A stretch of 64,000 nucleotides of DNA from JAWOLE01 sp035263845 (GTDB taxonomy: Bacteria; Acidobacteriota; Thermoanaerobaculia; UBA5066; Gp7-AA6). Each line of letters starts with the position of its first letter. Position 1 is the first letter of the stretch. The notes under the pieces are model-generated. The model made no database searches. It worked only from the letters and a program-made list of their open reading frames with translations, and was not told the DNA's origin. Shown piece after piece: positions 56,501 through 64,000 of the stretch. The position numbers and the translations under genes were made by a program. Where the stretch lies: the NCBI GenBank assembly GCA_035263845.1, contig DATFQY010000005.1:18313-82312 (forward strand), in the 5' to 3' direction.

Positions 56501-56640
56501 GGGCAGACGCTCCTCGTCTCCGTGGTGCGCGAGATCTTGAACTCGCGCATCTCGGCCTCCGCCTTTGAGACATCGAACCCCAGGGCGATGCCTCCGCCGA
56601 TCGTAGTGGCCTTGAAGAATCCCCGACGAGTGAGTTCCAT
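53572..56640 (-). CDS. fdnG: Formate dehydrogenase-N catalytic subunit, selenocysteine-containing
   Basis: A 1022-residue molybdopterin enzyme exported by the Tat pathway (TRRGFFKA near the start) that oxidises formate in the periplasm. The proximal [4Fe-4S] site is C46, C49, C53, C88. At codon 192 an in-frame TGA (56067-56065) interrupts the gene. The flanks QARL-TGA-HGPTVASLAATFGRGAMTN match E. coli FdnG around its selenocysteine residue by residue, so the TGA codes for Sec and the gene is intact. A SECIS hairpin follows at the right distance. The rest (HPVGFKWFLEA, GWTQHSKGVQMIRA, RGHSNIQGATDI, HWGYAGDP) is continuous. The sel genes needed for decoding are not in the window. Confidence 0.95.
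56035..56067 (-). promoter_or_regulatory. Bacterial SECIS element and UGA codon in fdnG
   Basis: UGA at 56067-56065 is followed by an 11-base spacer. A 7-bp stem (GGUGGCC with GGCCGCC, one G-U pair) closed by AGUUU, with GU in the loop, then forms at 56053-56035. The 11-base spacing and the GU loop match E. coli fdhF and fdnG elements bound by SelB. Confidence 0.85.
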
Positions 56641-56753
56641 GCGGTAACCCTCCTAGCCGAGCGGCCTCTGTAGGCTGTATTCCAGAACTTCGCTTGCCCG
56701 TTGTCAAGACGCCTTAAGAGCTTCTTGAACCTCGGGATCTGTCCCGCGATGGA

Positions 56754-57611
56754 TCAGCTTCGAGCGGCAGTGGAGGTGTCTCGGATGACGCGTTCTTTGC
56801 CGGAGTAGACGTTGAAGCGCCTCTCCCGGAGGAAACCCACGAGCGTCACGCCGGCTGTCTCGGCCAGGGAGGCGGCGAGGCTCGACGGGGCGGACACCGA
56901 GGCGACGAACGGGATGCCGGCGGCGAATGCCTTTTGGACGATTTCGAACCCCGCGCGCCCGGAGACGAGCAGGATCCGCTCGCCCAGCGGAAGCCTCCCC
57001 GCGAGGAAGCCGGAGCCCACGATCTTGTCGGTGGCGTTGTGGCGCCCGATGTCCTCTCGCACCTCGAGCAGGGCTCCTCGGGCGGAAAAGAGGCCGGCGG
57101 CGTGCAGGCCTCCAGTCCGGGCGAAGACCGATTGTCGCTCCCGCAGGAGGCCCGGCAGCCCGTACAACAGGTCCGGGGAGACCCGCAGGGCGCTCGTCAA
57201 CGGAGGGCGGTCCGACGGGATCACGTTCTCGATGGAGGTCTTACCGCAGACCCCGCAGGCCGAGCCCATCACGGTTCCGCGCTGGAGGCCGGCGGCGCGC
57301 CGCGCGGCCTCCGGGTTGAGATTTGCGATCAGGACGTTGGCTCTCAGCTCGGGATCGATCCGTGAGTCGGCCGGCCGGTCGAGCGAGATCAGGTCGGAAG
57401 GCGCTTCGAGCACTCCCTCGGCGAAGAGAAGCCCGGCCGCGAGCTCCTCGTCGTTGCCCGGCGTGCGCATGGTCGTGACGAAGGACGTGGCAGGGGCTTC
57501 TTGCCCGCGGACCCGGATCTCCAGCGGCTCCTCCACCGCGAGGACGTCCTCCCGCTCGATGTCCGTCTCATCCTCGCGGGCGCGCACCCGGACGCGATCG
57601 ATCGGCTCCAC
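56754..57611 (-). CDS. fdhD: Sulfur carrier protein FdhD
   Basis: Transfers sulfur from IscS to the molybdenum cofactor of formate dehydrogenase, which activates the enzyme. The protein is 285 residues. The catalytic pair C119-X2-C122 lies in GSACGVCGKTS; other signatures are MRTPGNDEELAAGLLFAEG, TGGLHAAGLF, REDIGRHNATDKIVG and VSGRAGFEIVQKA. The start is GTG 57611, nine bases after the MFS stop. It ends 113 bases upstream of fdnG; nothing notable was seen in that gap apart from the likely ribosome binding site AGGAGGG. Confidence 0.93.
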   Translation of the reverse strand: MEPIDRVRVRAREDETDIEREDVLAVEEPLEIRVRGQEAPATSFVTTMRTPGNDEELAAGLLFAEGVLEAPSDLISLDRPADSRIDPELRANVLIANLNPEAARRAAGLQRGTVMGSACGVCGKTSIENVIPSDRPPLTSALRVSPDLLYGLPGLLRERQSVFARTGGLHAAGLFSARGALLEVREDIGRHNATDKIVGSGFLAGRLPLGERILLVSGRAGFEIVQKAFAAGIPFVASVSAPSSLAASLAETAGVTLVGFLRERRFNVYSGKERVIRDTSTAARS

Positions 57612-57620
57612 GCCTCGATC

Positions 57621-58769
57621 CTACGCTTCCGGGGTCCGCAGGCGCTCGCGGGGAAGGGTCAGGGCCGCGGCAGCCCCCAGGATCGGGACGAACACGATCG
57701 TCCAGACAGCCGCCCGGATCCCGTGGAGGTCGGCGAAGCGGCCGAGCAGCGGCGCGACGAGGCCGCCCAGCGTCACGGCCAGGCCGATGGTGACGCCCGA
57801 AGCGGTGCCCACGCGCCCGGGCAGGTACTCCTGCCCGAGGACCGTCATCACCGAGAAGGGCAGGGAAAGCGCGATCCCGATCGGCAAGAGCGCCGCCAGC
57901 GCGAGGCCGGGGCGCGAGGCCGCGACGAACGCCAGCAGGAGCGGGCAGAGCCCGGCCAGCGACCCGAAGACGACCACCCGACGGCCGAAACGGTCGGCGA
58001 GCCATCCGCCGGCCACCGTTCCGACGACCCCGGAAAAGAGCATCAGGCTCAGGGCCGCGCCGCCGGCCGCCTTGGACTGCCCGAAAACGCGAATCCAGTA
58101 GAGCGGGATGAAGACGTTCAGTCCCGCGAAGACGATGGCCCGGCAGGACACGGCGATCGTCAGCCTCGCGAAAGGCGCCCAGCGGTCCTCGGTCTCCGGC
58201 GCGGCCGGAGCGGCGGCCTCCAGGCCGGGGGCCCGTCTTTTCGCGGCGACAAGGACGACCGCCATCGTCAGGGCGGGGATCGCGAGGAGGACCGTTCCCC
58301 TCAAGCCCAGAGCGATCTGGAGGGGGGTCGCCAGCGCGGGCCCGAGCGCGAAGCCGAGGTTGCCTCCGACCGCGAAGAGGCTCATCGCCAGGGCCCGCCG
58401 CCGGCCCGAGAGGGAGTGGACCTGGCGGGAGGCCTCGGGATGGAACGCCGCCACGCCGATCCCGCTGGCGGCCGCGGCGGACAGGGCCAGCGCGTAGGTC
58501 GGTGCGAGGCCGGTCAGGGCCACGCCCGTCCCGGCCAGGAGGAGGCCGCCGGGGACGAGCCACGGGGCGCTCCTTCGATCCGCGATCTGCCCGAACAGGG
58601 GCTGGAGGACGGAGGAGGACGCGTTGGCCGCCAGAACGAGCCCGGCCGCGGCCGCGATCGTGAACCCTCTCTCGGTCACGAAAAACGGGATGAGCGCCGG
58701 GATGACTCCCTGGTTGACGTCGTCGAAGAGGTGCGCCGCGGCCAGCAGGGCGATCGCGCGGCGCTTCAT
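57621..58769 (-). CDS. MFS transporter of the fosmidomycin-resistance (Fsr) type
   Basis: A 382-residue inner-membrane protein with about 12 helices. The opening AAAHLFDDVNQGVIPALIPFF is the signature of Fsr-like proteins, followed by LFGQIADRRSAPWLVPGG (motif A), GIGVAAFHPEASRQVHSLSGRRRALAMSLFAVGGNLGFALGP and GWLADRFGRRVVV. ATG 58769 was chosen, with AGGA nine bases upstream; a TTG three codons earlier is possible. It begins the formate dehydrogenase operon, nine bases before fdhD, which suggests a transport role linked to formate metabolism rather than drug resistance. That is inference. Confidence 0.8.
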   Translation of the reverse strand: MKRRAIALLAAAHLFDDVNQGVIPALIPFFVTERGFTIAAAAGLVLAANASSSVLQPLFGQIADRRSAPWLVPGGLLLAGTGVALTGLAPTYALALSAAAASGIGVAAFHPEASRQVHSLSGRRRALAMSLFAVGGNLGFALGPALATPLQIALGLRGTVLLAIPALTMAVVLVAAKRRAPGLEAAAPAAPETEDRWAPFARLTIAVSCRAIVFAGLNVFIPLYWIRVFGQSKAAGGAALSLMLFSGVVGTVAGGWLADRFGRRVVVFGSLAGLCPLLLAFVAASRPGLALAALLPIGIALSLPFSVMTVLGQEYLPGRVGTASGVTIGLAVTLGGLVAPLLGRFADLHGIRAAVWTIVFVPILGAAAALTLPRERLRTPEA

Positions 58770-58813
58770 GCCCGCCAATCCTACGGGAATGGTGCGAATG
58801 CATCTGTCTCAGG

Positions 58814-58853
58814 AATCGGGCGATCGAATGATCTGGTGATCGCCCGATTGCGC
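58814..58853 (+). repeat. Five degenerate octads with a 12-bp palindrome upstream of acs
   Basis: Five 8-base units fit RATYNNNN (AATCGGGC, GATCGAAT, GATCTGGT and so on). Within them, AATCGGGCGATC (58814-58825) and GATCGCCCGATT (58838-58849) form a perfect inverted repeat with a 12-base loop. A -10-like TAGAGT follows at 58863 and AGGAGG at 58879. Confidence 0.65.
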
Positions 58854-58890
58854 GTCTGGCGATAGAGTTTTCGCACCCAGGAGGCGCTCT

Positions 58891-60804
<1,914 letters not shown>

Positions 60805-60811
60805 TCCTGGC

Positions 60812-61786
60812 ATGAAGGCGGTCCGGATCGCGCAGCCCGGCGGAGCCGACGCGCTCCGGCTCGAAGAGGTCGCCCGGCCCGAGCCCAAGAACGGCGAAGC
60901 CCTCGTCAGGGTCGAGGCAGCCGGCGTCAACTTCATCGACGTCTATCACCGGACCGGGTCCTACAAGGGCGCCTTTCCCCTGACCCTCGGAGTCGAGGGC
61001 GCGGGGACCGTCGTGGCGCTGGGGCCCCGAGCGGAAGCCCACGGCCTTCGAATCGGGGATCGCGTCGCGTCGGTCGGAATGACCGGCTCGTACGCCGAGT
61101 ACGCGCTCGCTCCCGCCGAGAAGCTCGTCGAGATCCCCGAGGGCGTGACCTTTGTCCAGGCGGCGGCGGCGATGCTCCAGGGGATGACGGCGCAGTACCT
61201 CGCGTACTCGACGTACCCGCTGCAGTCGGGCGACGCCTGCCTGATCCACGCGGCGGCGGGCGGCGTGGGGCGGCTCCTCTGCCAGGTCGCGAAGATGCGG
61301 GGGGCCTTCGTCATCGCGACCGCGGGCGGCGAGCAGAAGACCGGGATCGCGGTCCAGGCGGGAGCCGACGAGGTCGTCGACTACAAGAGCCAGGACTTCG
61401 AAGCGGAGGTGAAACGGATCACGGGCGGCAAGGGAGTCCGCGTCGTCTACGACTCCGTCGGCAAGGCGACGTTCGAGAAGGGGCTCGACTGCCTCTCGCG
61501 TCGGGGAATGATGGTGCTCTTCGGGCAGTCGAGCGGGCCGGTCGCGCCCGTGGATCCCCAGGTGCTGAACCAGAAGGGATCGCTCTACCTGACCCGCCCG
61601 AGCCTCTTTCAATACATCGCCCATCGGGACGAGCTGGAGTTGCGCTCGCGGCAGGTCCTGGGATGGGTCCGCGACGGACTGTTGAAGCTCTCGATCTTCT
61701 GCGAGATCCCCCTCGCCGACGCCGCCGAGGCCCACCGCCTGCTCGAGGGTCGCCAGACCACCGGCAAGCTCCTCCTGATTCCGTAA
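60812..61786 (+). CDS. Quinone oxidoreductase, zinc-free MDR family
   Basis: A 324-residue NADPH-dependent oxidoreductase of the QorA type. Motifs are AVRIAQPGGADALRLEEV, VNFIDVYHRTGSYKGAFPLTLGVEGAGTVVALG, AAAAMLQGMTAQYL and the nucleotide-binding IHAAAGGVGRLLCQVAK. The zinc ligands of alcohol dehydrogenases are absent. It reduces quinones or enones in vitro in relatives; the physiological substrate is unknown. It lies seven bases after acs but seems to have its own leaderless promoter. Confidence 0.88.
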   Translation: MKAVRIAQPGGADALRLEEVARPEPKNGEALVRVEAAGVNFIDVYHRTGSYKGAFPLTLGVEGAGTVVALGPRAEAHGLRIGDRVASVGMTGSYAEYALAPAEKLVEIPEGVTFVQAAAAMLQGMTAQYLAYSTYPLQSGDACLIHAAAGGVGRLLCQVAKMRGAFVIATAGGEQKTGIAVQAGADEVVDYKSQDFEAEVKRITGGKGVRVVYDSVGKATFEKGLDCLSRRGMMVLFGQSSGPVAPVDPQVLNQKGSLYLTRPSLFQYIAHRDELELRSRQVLGWVRDGLLKLSIFCEIPLADAAEAHRLLEGRQTTGKLLLIP

Positions 61787-61790
61787 CGGG

Positions 61791-61796
61791 TATAGT
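61791..61796 (+). promoter_or_regulatory. -10 hexamer upstream of the second LivK-like gene
   Basis: TATAGT lies 38 bases before ATG 61835. A start site near 61803 leaves a leader of about 32 bases containing AAGGAGG. No clear -35 is seen. Confidence 0.45.
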
Positions 61797-61834
61797 TTTC
61801 CCAAGTCTGGTCGCGGGAAAGTAAGGAGGATTCC

Positions 61835-63043
61835 ATGAAGACAACCCTGATTGCGGTTGCCGCGGTGCTGCTCGCCGCGACGACCTCGCTTGCCGCCGAC
61901 ACGATCGTGTTCGGCGCGGCGATCTCGATCACCGGCAAGACCGCCAAGGAGGGCGAGTACACGCGCGACGGCTACCAGTTCGCCATCGACAAGATCAACG
62001 AGATGGGCGGCATCAAGGTCGGCGGCAAGACCTACAAGGTCGAGCTGAAGTACTACGACGACGAGACCAAGCCCGAGCGCACCGCGCAGCTGATCGAGAA
62101 GCTCATCAACGAGGACAAGGTCAACCTGCTCCTGGGGCCCTACGGCTCCTCTCCCACGGGCACCGCGGCCCCGATCTGCGAGCGCTACAAGATCCCGATG
62201 GTCGAGGCCAACGGCGCCGCCGAGGCGATCTTCTCGAAGGGCTACAAGTACAGCTTCATGATCCTCTCGCCCGCCAAGAACTACCTGCGCGGCGTCCTCG
62301 ACACCATTCTGAAGAAGGATCCTTCGGCGAAGACGATGGCGATCCTCGGAGAGAACGAGGCTTTCTCCAAGGAAGTGGCGGCCGGCGCGGTTGTCTATGC
62401 CAGGGAGAAGGGAATCGAGGTCATCTACGACGAGCTCTATCCGACCAACGCCCAGGACGTGAGTGCGCTACTGACCGCGATCAAGGCGAGGACCCCTGAC
62501 ATCATGCTGGGCTCGGGCCACCTGCAGGATTCGCTCCTGATCGTCAAGCAGGCCAAGGACCTGGGCGTCTCGCCCAAGGCGATGGGGTTCTCCGTGGGCC
62601 CCTCCTCGCCCGAGTTCAAGGCGAACCTCGGCAAGGCGGCCGATTACATCTTCGGCGCGACGCAGTGGACCGAGGCGCTGAAGTACGACGGGGAAGACCC
62701 TTGGAAGACCCCGAAGGCGTTCGGCGACGCCTTCCGCGCGAAGATGCCGGCCTACAAGGTCATCCCCTACCAAATCGCCGAGTCCGCGGTCGCGGTCATC
62801 GCCTACCAGAAGGCGATCGAGAAGGCCGGGACGATCGACCCGACCAAGGTCCGCGACGCTCTCGCCACGCTCGACATGATGACGTTCTACGGAAAGATCA
62901 AGTTCGATTCCCGCGGGGTGAACATCTACAAGGCGATGGCCGCCGAGCAGTACCACCCGGACGGCAACAAGTACACCGTCTGGCCGTTCGACGTAGCGGA
63001 GAAGGGCGCCCTCTACCCGATGCCGGCCTGGGACAAGAGGTAG
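61835..63043 (+). CDS. LivK-like periplasmic amino-acid binding protein
   Basis: A 402-residue binding protein with a cleavable signal peptide (MKTTLIAVAAVLLAATTSLAA) and no lipobox, unlike the lipoprotein at 16416. Family signatures are IVFGAAISITGKTAKEGEYTRDGYQFAIDKINEMGGI, YYDDETKPERTAQLIEKLI and LLLGPYGSSPTGTAAPICERYKIPMVEANGAAE. No permease genes follow, so it may use the LivHMGF transporter at 17672 or one elsewhere. AAGGAGG stands six bases before the ATG. Confidence 0.88.
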   Translation: MKTTLIAVAAVLLAATTSLAADTIVFGAAISITGKTAKEGEYTRDGYQFAIDKINEMGGIKVGGKTYKVELKYYDDETKPERTAQLIEKLINEDKVNLLLGPYGSSPTGTAAPICERYKIPMVEANGAAEAIFSKGYKYSFMILSPAKNYLRGVLDTILKKDPSAKTMAILGENEAFSKEVAAGAVVYAREKGIEVIYDELYPTNAQDVSALLTAIKARTPDIMLGSGHLQDSLLIVKQAKDLGVSPKAMGFSVGPSSPEFKANLGKAADYIFGATQWTEALKYDGEDPWKTPKAFGDAFRAKMPAYKVIPYQIAESAVAVIAYQKAIEKAGTIDPTKVRDALATLDMMTFYGKIKFDSRGVNIYKAMAAEQYHPDGNKYTVWPFDVAEKGALYPMPAWDKR

Positions 63044-63079
63044 GTGGTCTTCCTCGCGGCCGAGTCGGTCTGACCTCCG

Positions 63080-64000
63080 ATGAAGCTCTCGTCCGGCTCG
63101 AGACTGGGTCGTTACGAGATCCGCTCGAAGCTCGGGAAGGGCGGGATGGGGGAGGTCTACCTCGCGCAGGACACGAAGCTCGACCGCAAGGTCGCGTTGA
63201 AAACGCTGCCGGTCGAGTTCGCCGCGAACCCGGATCGGATGCGGCGTTTCATGGAGGAGGCGAAAGCCGTCTCCGCGCTGAACCATCCCAACATCGTCAC
63301 GATTCACGAGATCGACCAGGCCGATTCCGTTCACTTCATCACGACGGAGTTCATCGACGGCGAGACCCTGCGTCAACGGATGCGGCGCGGGCCCCTCAAG
63401 TGGAAAGAGGTCCTCGACGTTGCCACGCAGATCGCCAGCGCTCTCTCGGAGGTCCACGCCGCCGGGATCGTGCATCGGGACGTCAAGCCCGAAAACGTCA
63501 TGCTCCGCGGAGACGGCATCGCGAAGGTGCTGGACTTCGGAATCGCGAAACTGGTGGAACGGCTCCCTCCCGAATCGGGCGACTCGGATCCACCGGCGGG
63601 GACGGCCGTGACGGAGCAAGGCGTGGTGTTCGGCACGGACGCATATCTCTCGCCGGAGCAGGCGCGGGGCGTGACGATGGACGGGCGTTCCGACATCTGG
63701 AGCCTGGGCGTCGTTCTCTACGAGATGGCCGCGGGCCGCGCGCCGTTCCAGGGCAAGACACCGAGCCATGTCATCGTCGCGATCCTCGAAAACGACCCTC
63801 CGCCGCTCGCTCGCTTCGCTCCCGGAACTCCTCCCGAGCTCCAGCGCATCGTGCGCAAGTGCCTGGCCAAGGAGCCCGGCGAGCGCTATCAGACGGCCCG
63901 CGATCTCACCATCGACTTGAAGAACCTGCGCCGGGAGCTGGACCTGCAGGGCTGGCTCGAGCGCTCGACTCCGCCGCTCGGCGCCGATGCGCTGGCCGCG
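63080..64000 (+). CDS. Serine/threonine protein kinase, cut by the right edge
   Basis: The first 307 residues of a kinase that continues beyond the window. The kinase domain is complete: LGKGGMGEVYLAQ, Lys41, HRDVKPENVM (His132 to Met141), LDFGIAK and FGTDAYLSPEQARG. The sequence after residue 285 (LRRELDLQGWLERSTPPL) is the usual linker of acidobacterial kinases that carry a membrane helix and beta-propeller or TPR repeats, but that part is outside. The ATG lies 36 bases after the binding protein; there is no clear ribosome binding site. Confidence 0.88.
   Translation, partial: MKLSSGSRLGRYEIRSKLGKGGMGEVYLAQDTKLDRKVALKTLPVEFAANPDRMRRFMEEAKAVSALNHPNIVTIHEIDQADSVHFITTEFIDGETLRQRMRRGPLKWKEVLDVATQIASALSEVHAAGIVHRDVKPENVMLRGDGIAKVLDFGIAKLVERLPPESGDSDPPAGTAVTEQGVVFGTDAYLSPEQARGVTMDGRSDIWSLGVVLYEMAAGRAPFQGKTPSHVIVAILENDPPPLARFAPGTPPELQRIVRKCLAKEPGERYQTARDLTIDLKNLRRELDLQGWLERSTPPLGADALAA

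Noticed and set aside
53572..56640. fdnG read as two genes or a nonsense-mutated pseudogene
   Set aside because: The stop is TGA at the known selenocysteine site and a well-placed SECIS follows; both parts are in the same frame and fully conserved.

Overview
The window is a 64 kb, GC-rich, gene-dense piece of a bacterial chromosome with no gene-free stretch above about 200 bases. The best guess is a Gram-negative member of the Acidobacteriota. The evidence is a protein of the acidobacterial VWFA-related family, three serine/threonine kinases (one with FHA, one fused to AAA/TPR modules), Tat substrates, a secretin-type STN domain, the futalosine menaquinone pathway (mqnE) and a GSI-alpha-like glutamine synthetase. 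The class cannot be settled from the sequence alone. I see no tRNA, rRNA, CRISPR array, insertion sequence or prophage.

Layout. 1-2840 (minus): MFS transporter, small basic protein, zinc-ribbon protein, mqnE and the start of one more gene, all tightly packed. 2909-12823 (plus): recO, glyQ-glyS-ppdK-amidohydrolase (chained by overlaps) and mutL. 12832-16279 (minus): pcnB, ECF sigma factor, its anti-sigma factor and a membrane protein. 16416-21115 (plus): a complete branched-chain-amino-acid type ABC transporter. 21189-28951 (plus): a 1264-residue kinase-ATPase sensor, a radical SAM protein and a secreted ceramidase-like hydrolase, facing an FHA kinase. 30262-34500: citrate synthase and PEP carboxykinase divergent from glnA. 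34556-41009: homocysteine methyltransferase, an ARPP-1-like protein, queA, an RNase Z-like hydrolase, a lower-GC patch with a small secreted protein and the VWFA protein, an orphan STN protein and a DUF4230 protein. 41066-44958 (minus): MoxR-type ATPase, aldolase, VWA protein and membrane protein. 45018-50665: TlpA-like protein, Tat-dependent binding lipoprotein, XRE regulator, methyltransferase, moaA and a small protein. 50678-58769 (minus): formate dehydrogenase cluster (Fsr-like MFS, fdhD, fdnG, fdnH, fdnI, fdhE, hemerythrin-like). 58891-64000 (plus): acs, quinone oxidoreductase, a second LivK-like binding protein and a truncated kinase.

How the genes fit together. FdnGHI would oxidise formate at the outside of the membrane and pass electrons to menaquinone, for which mqnE makes a precursor. 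FdhD and FdhE mature the enzyme and MoaA feeds its molybdenum cofactor. Acs, citrate synthase, PEPCK and PPDK form a central-carbon set for growth on acetate, amino acids and organic acids, matching the two amino-acid binding proteins.

Points that simple annotation would miss. fdnG is read through an in-frame TGA (selenocysteine) followed by a bacterial SECIS hairpin. Six genes have a -10-like hexamer exactly six bases before the start codon, a leaderless-mRNA signature. pcnB appears to start at ATT. Degenerate 7- and 8-base tandem repeats sit directly upstream of mutL, livH and acs. A one-base frameshift in a G5 run separates the XRE regulator from its only plausible start codon.
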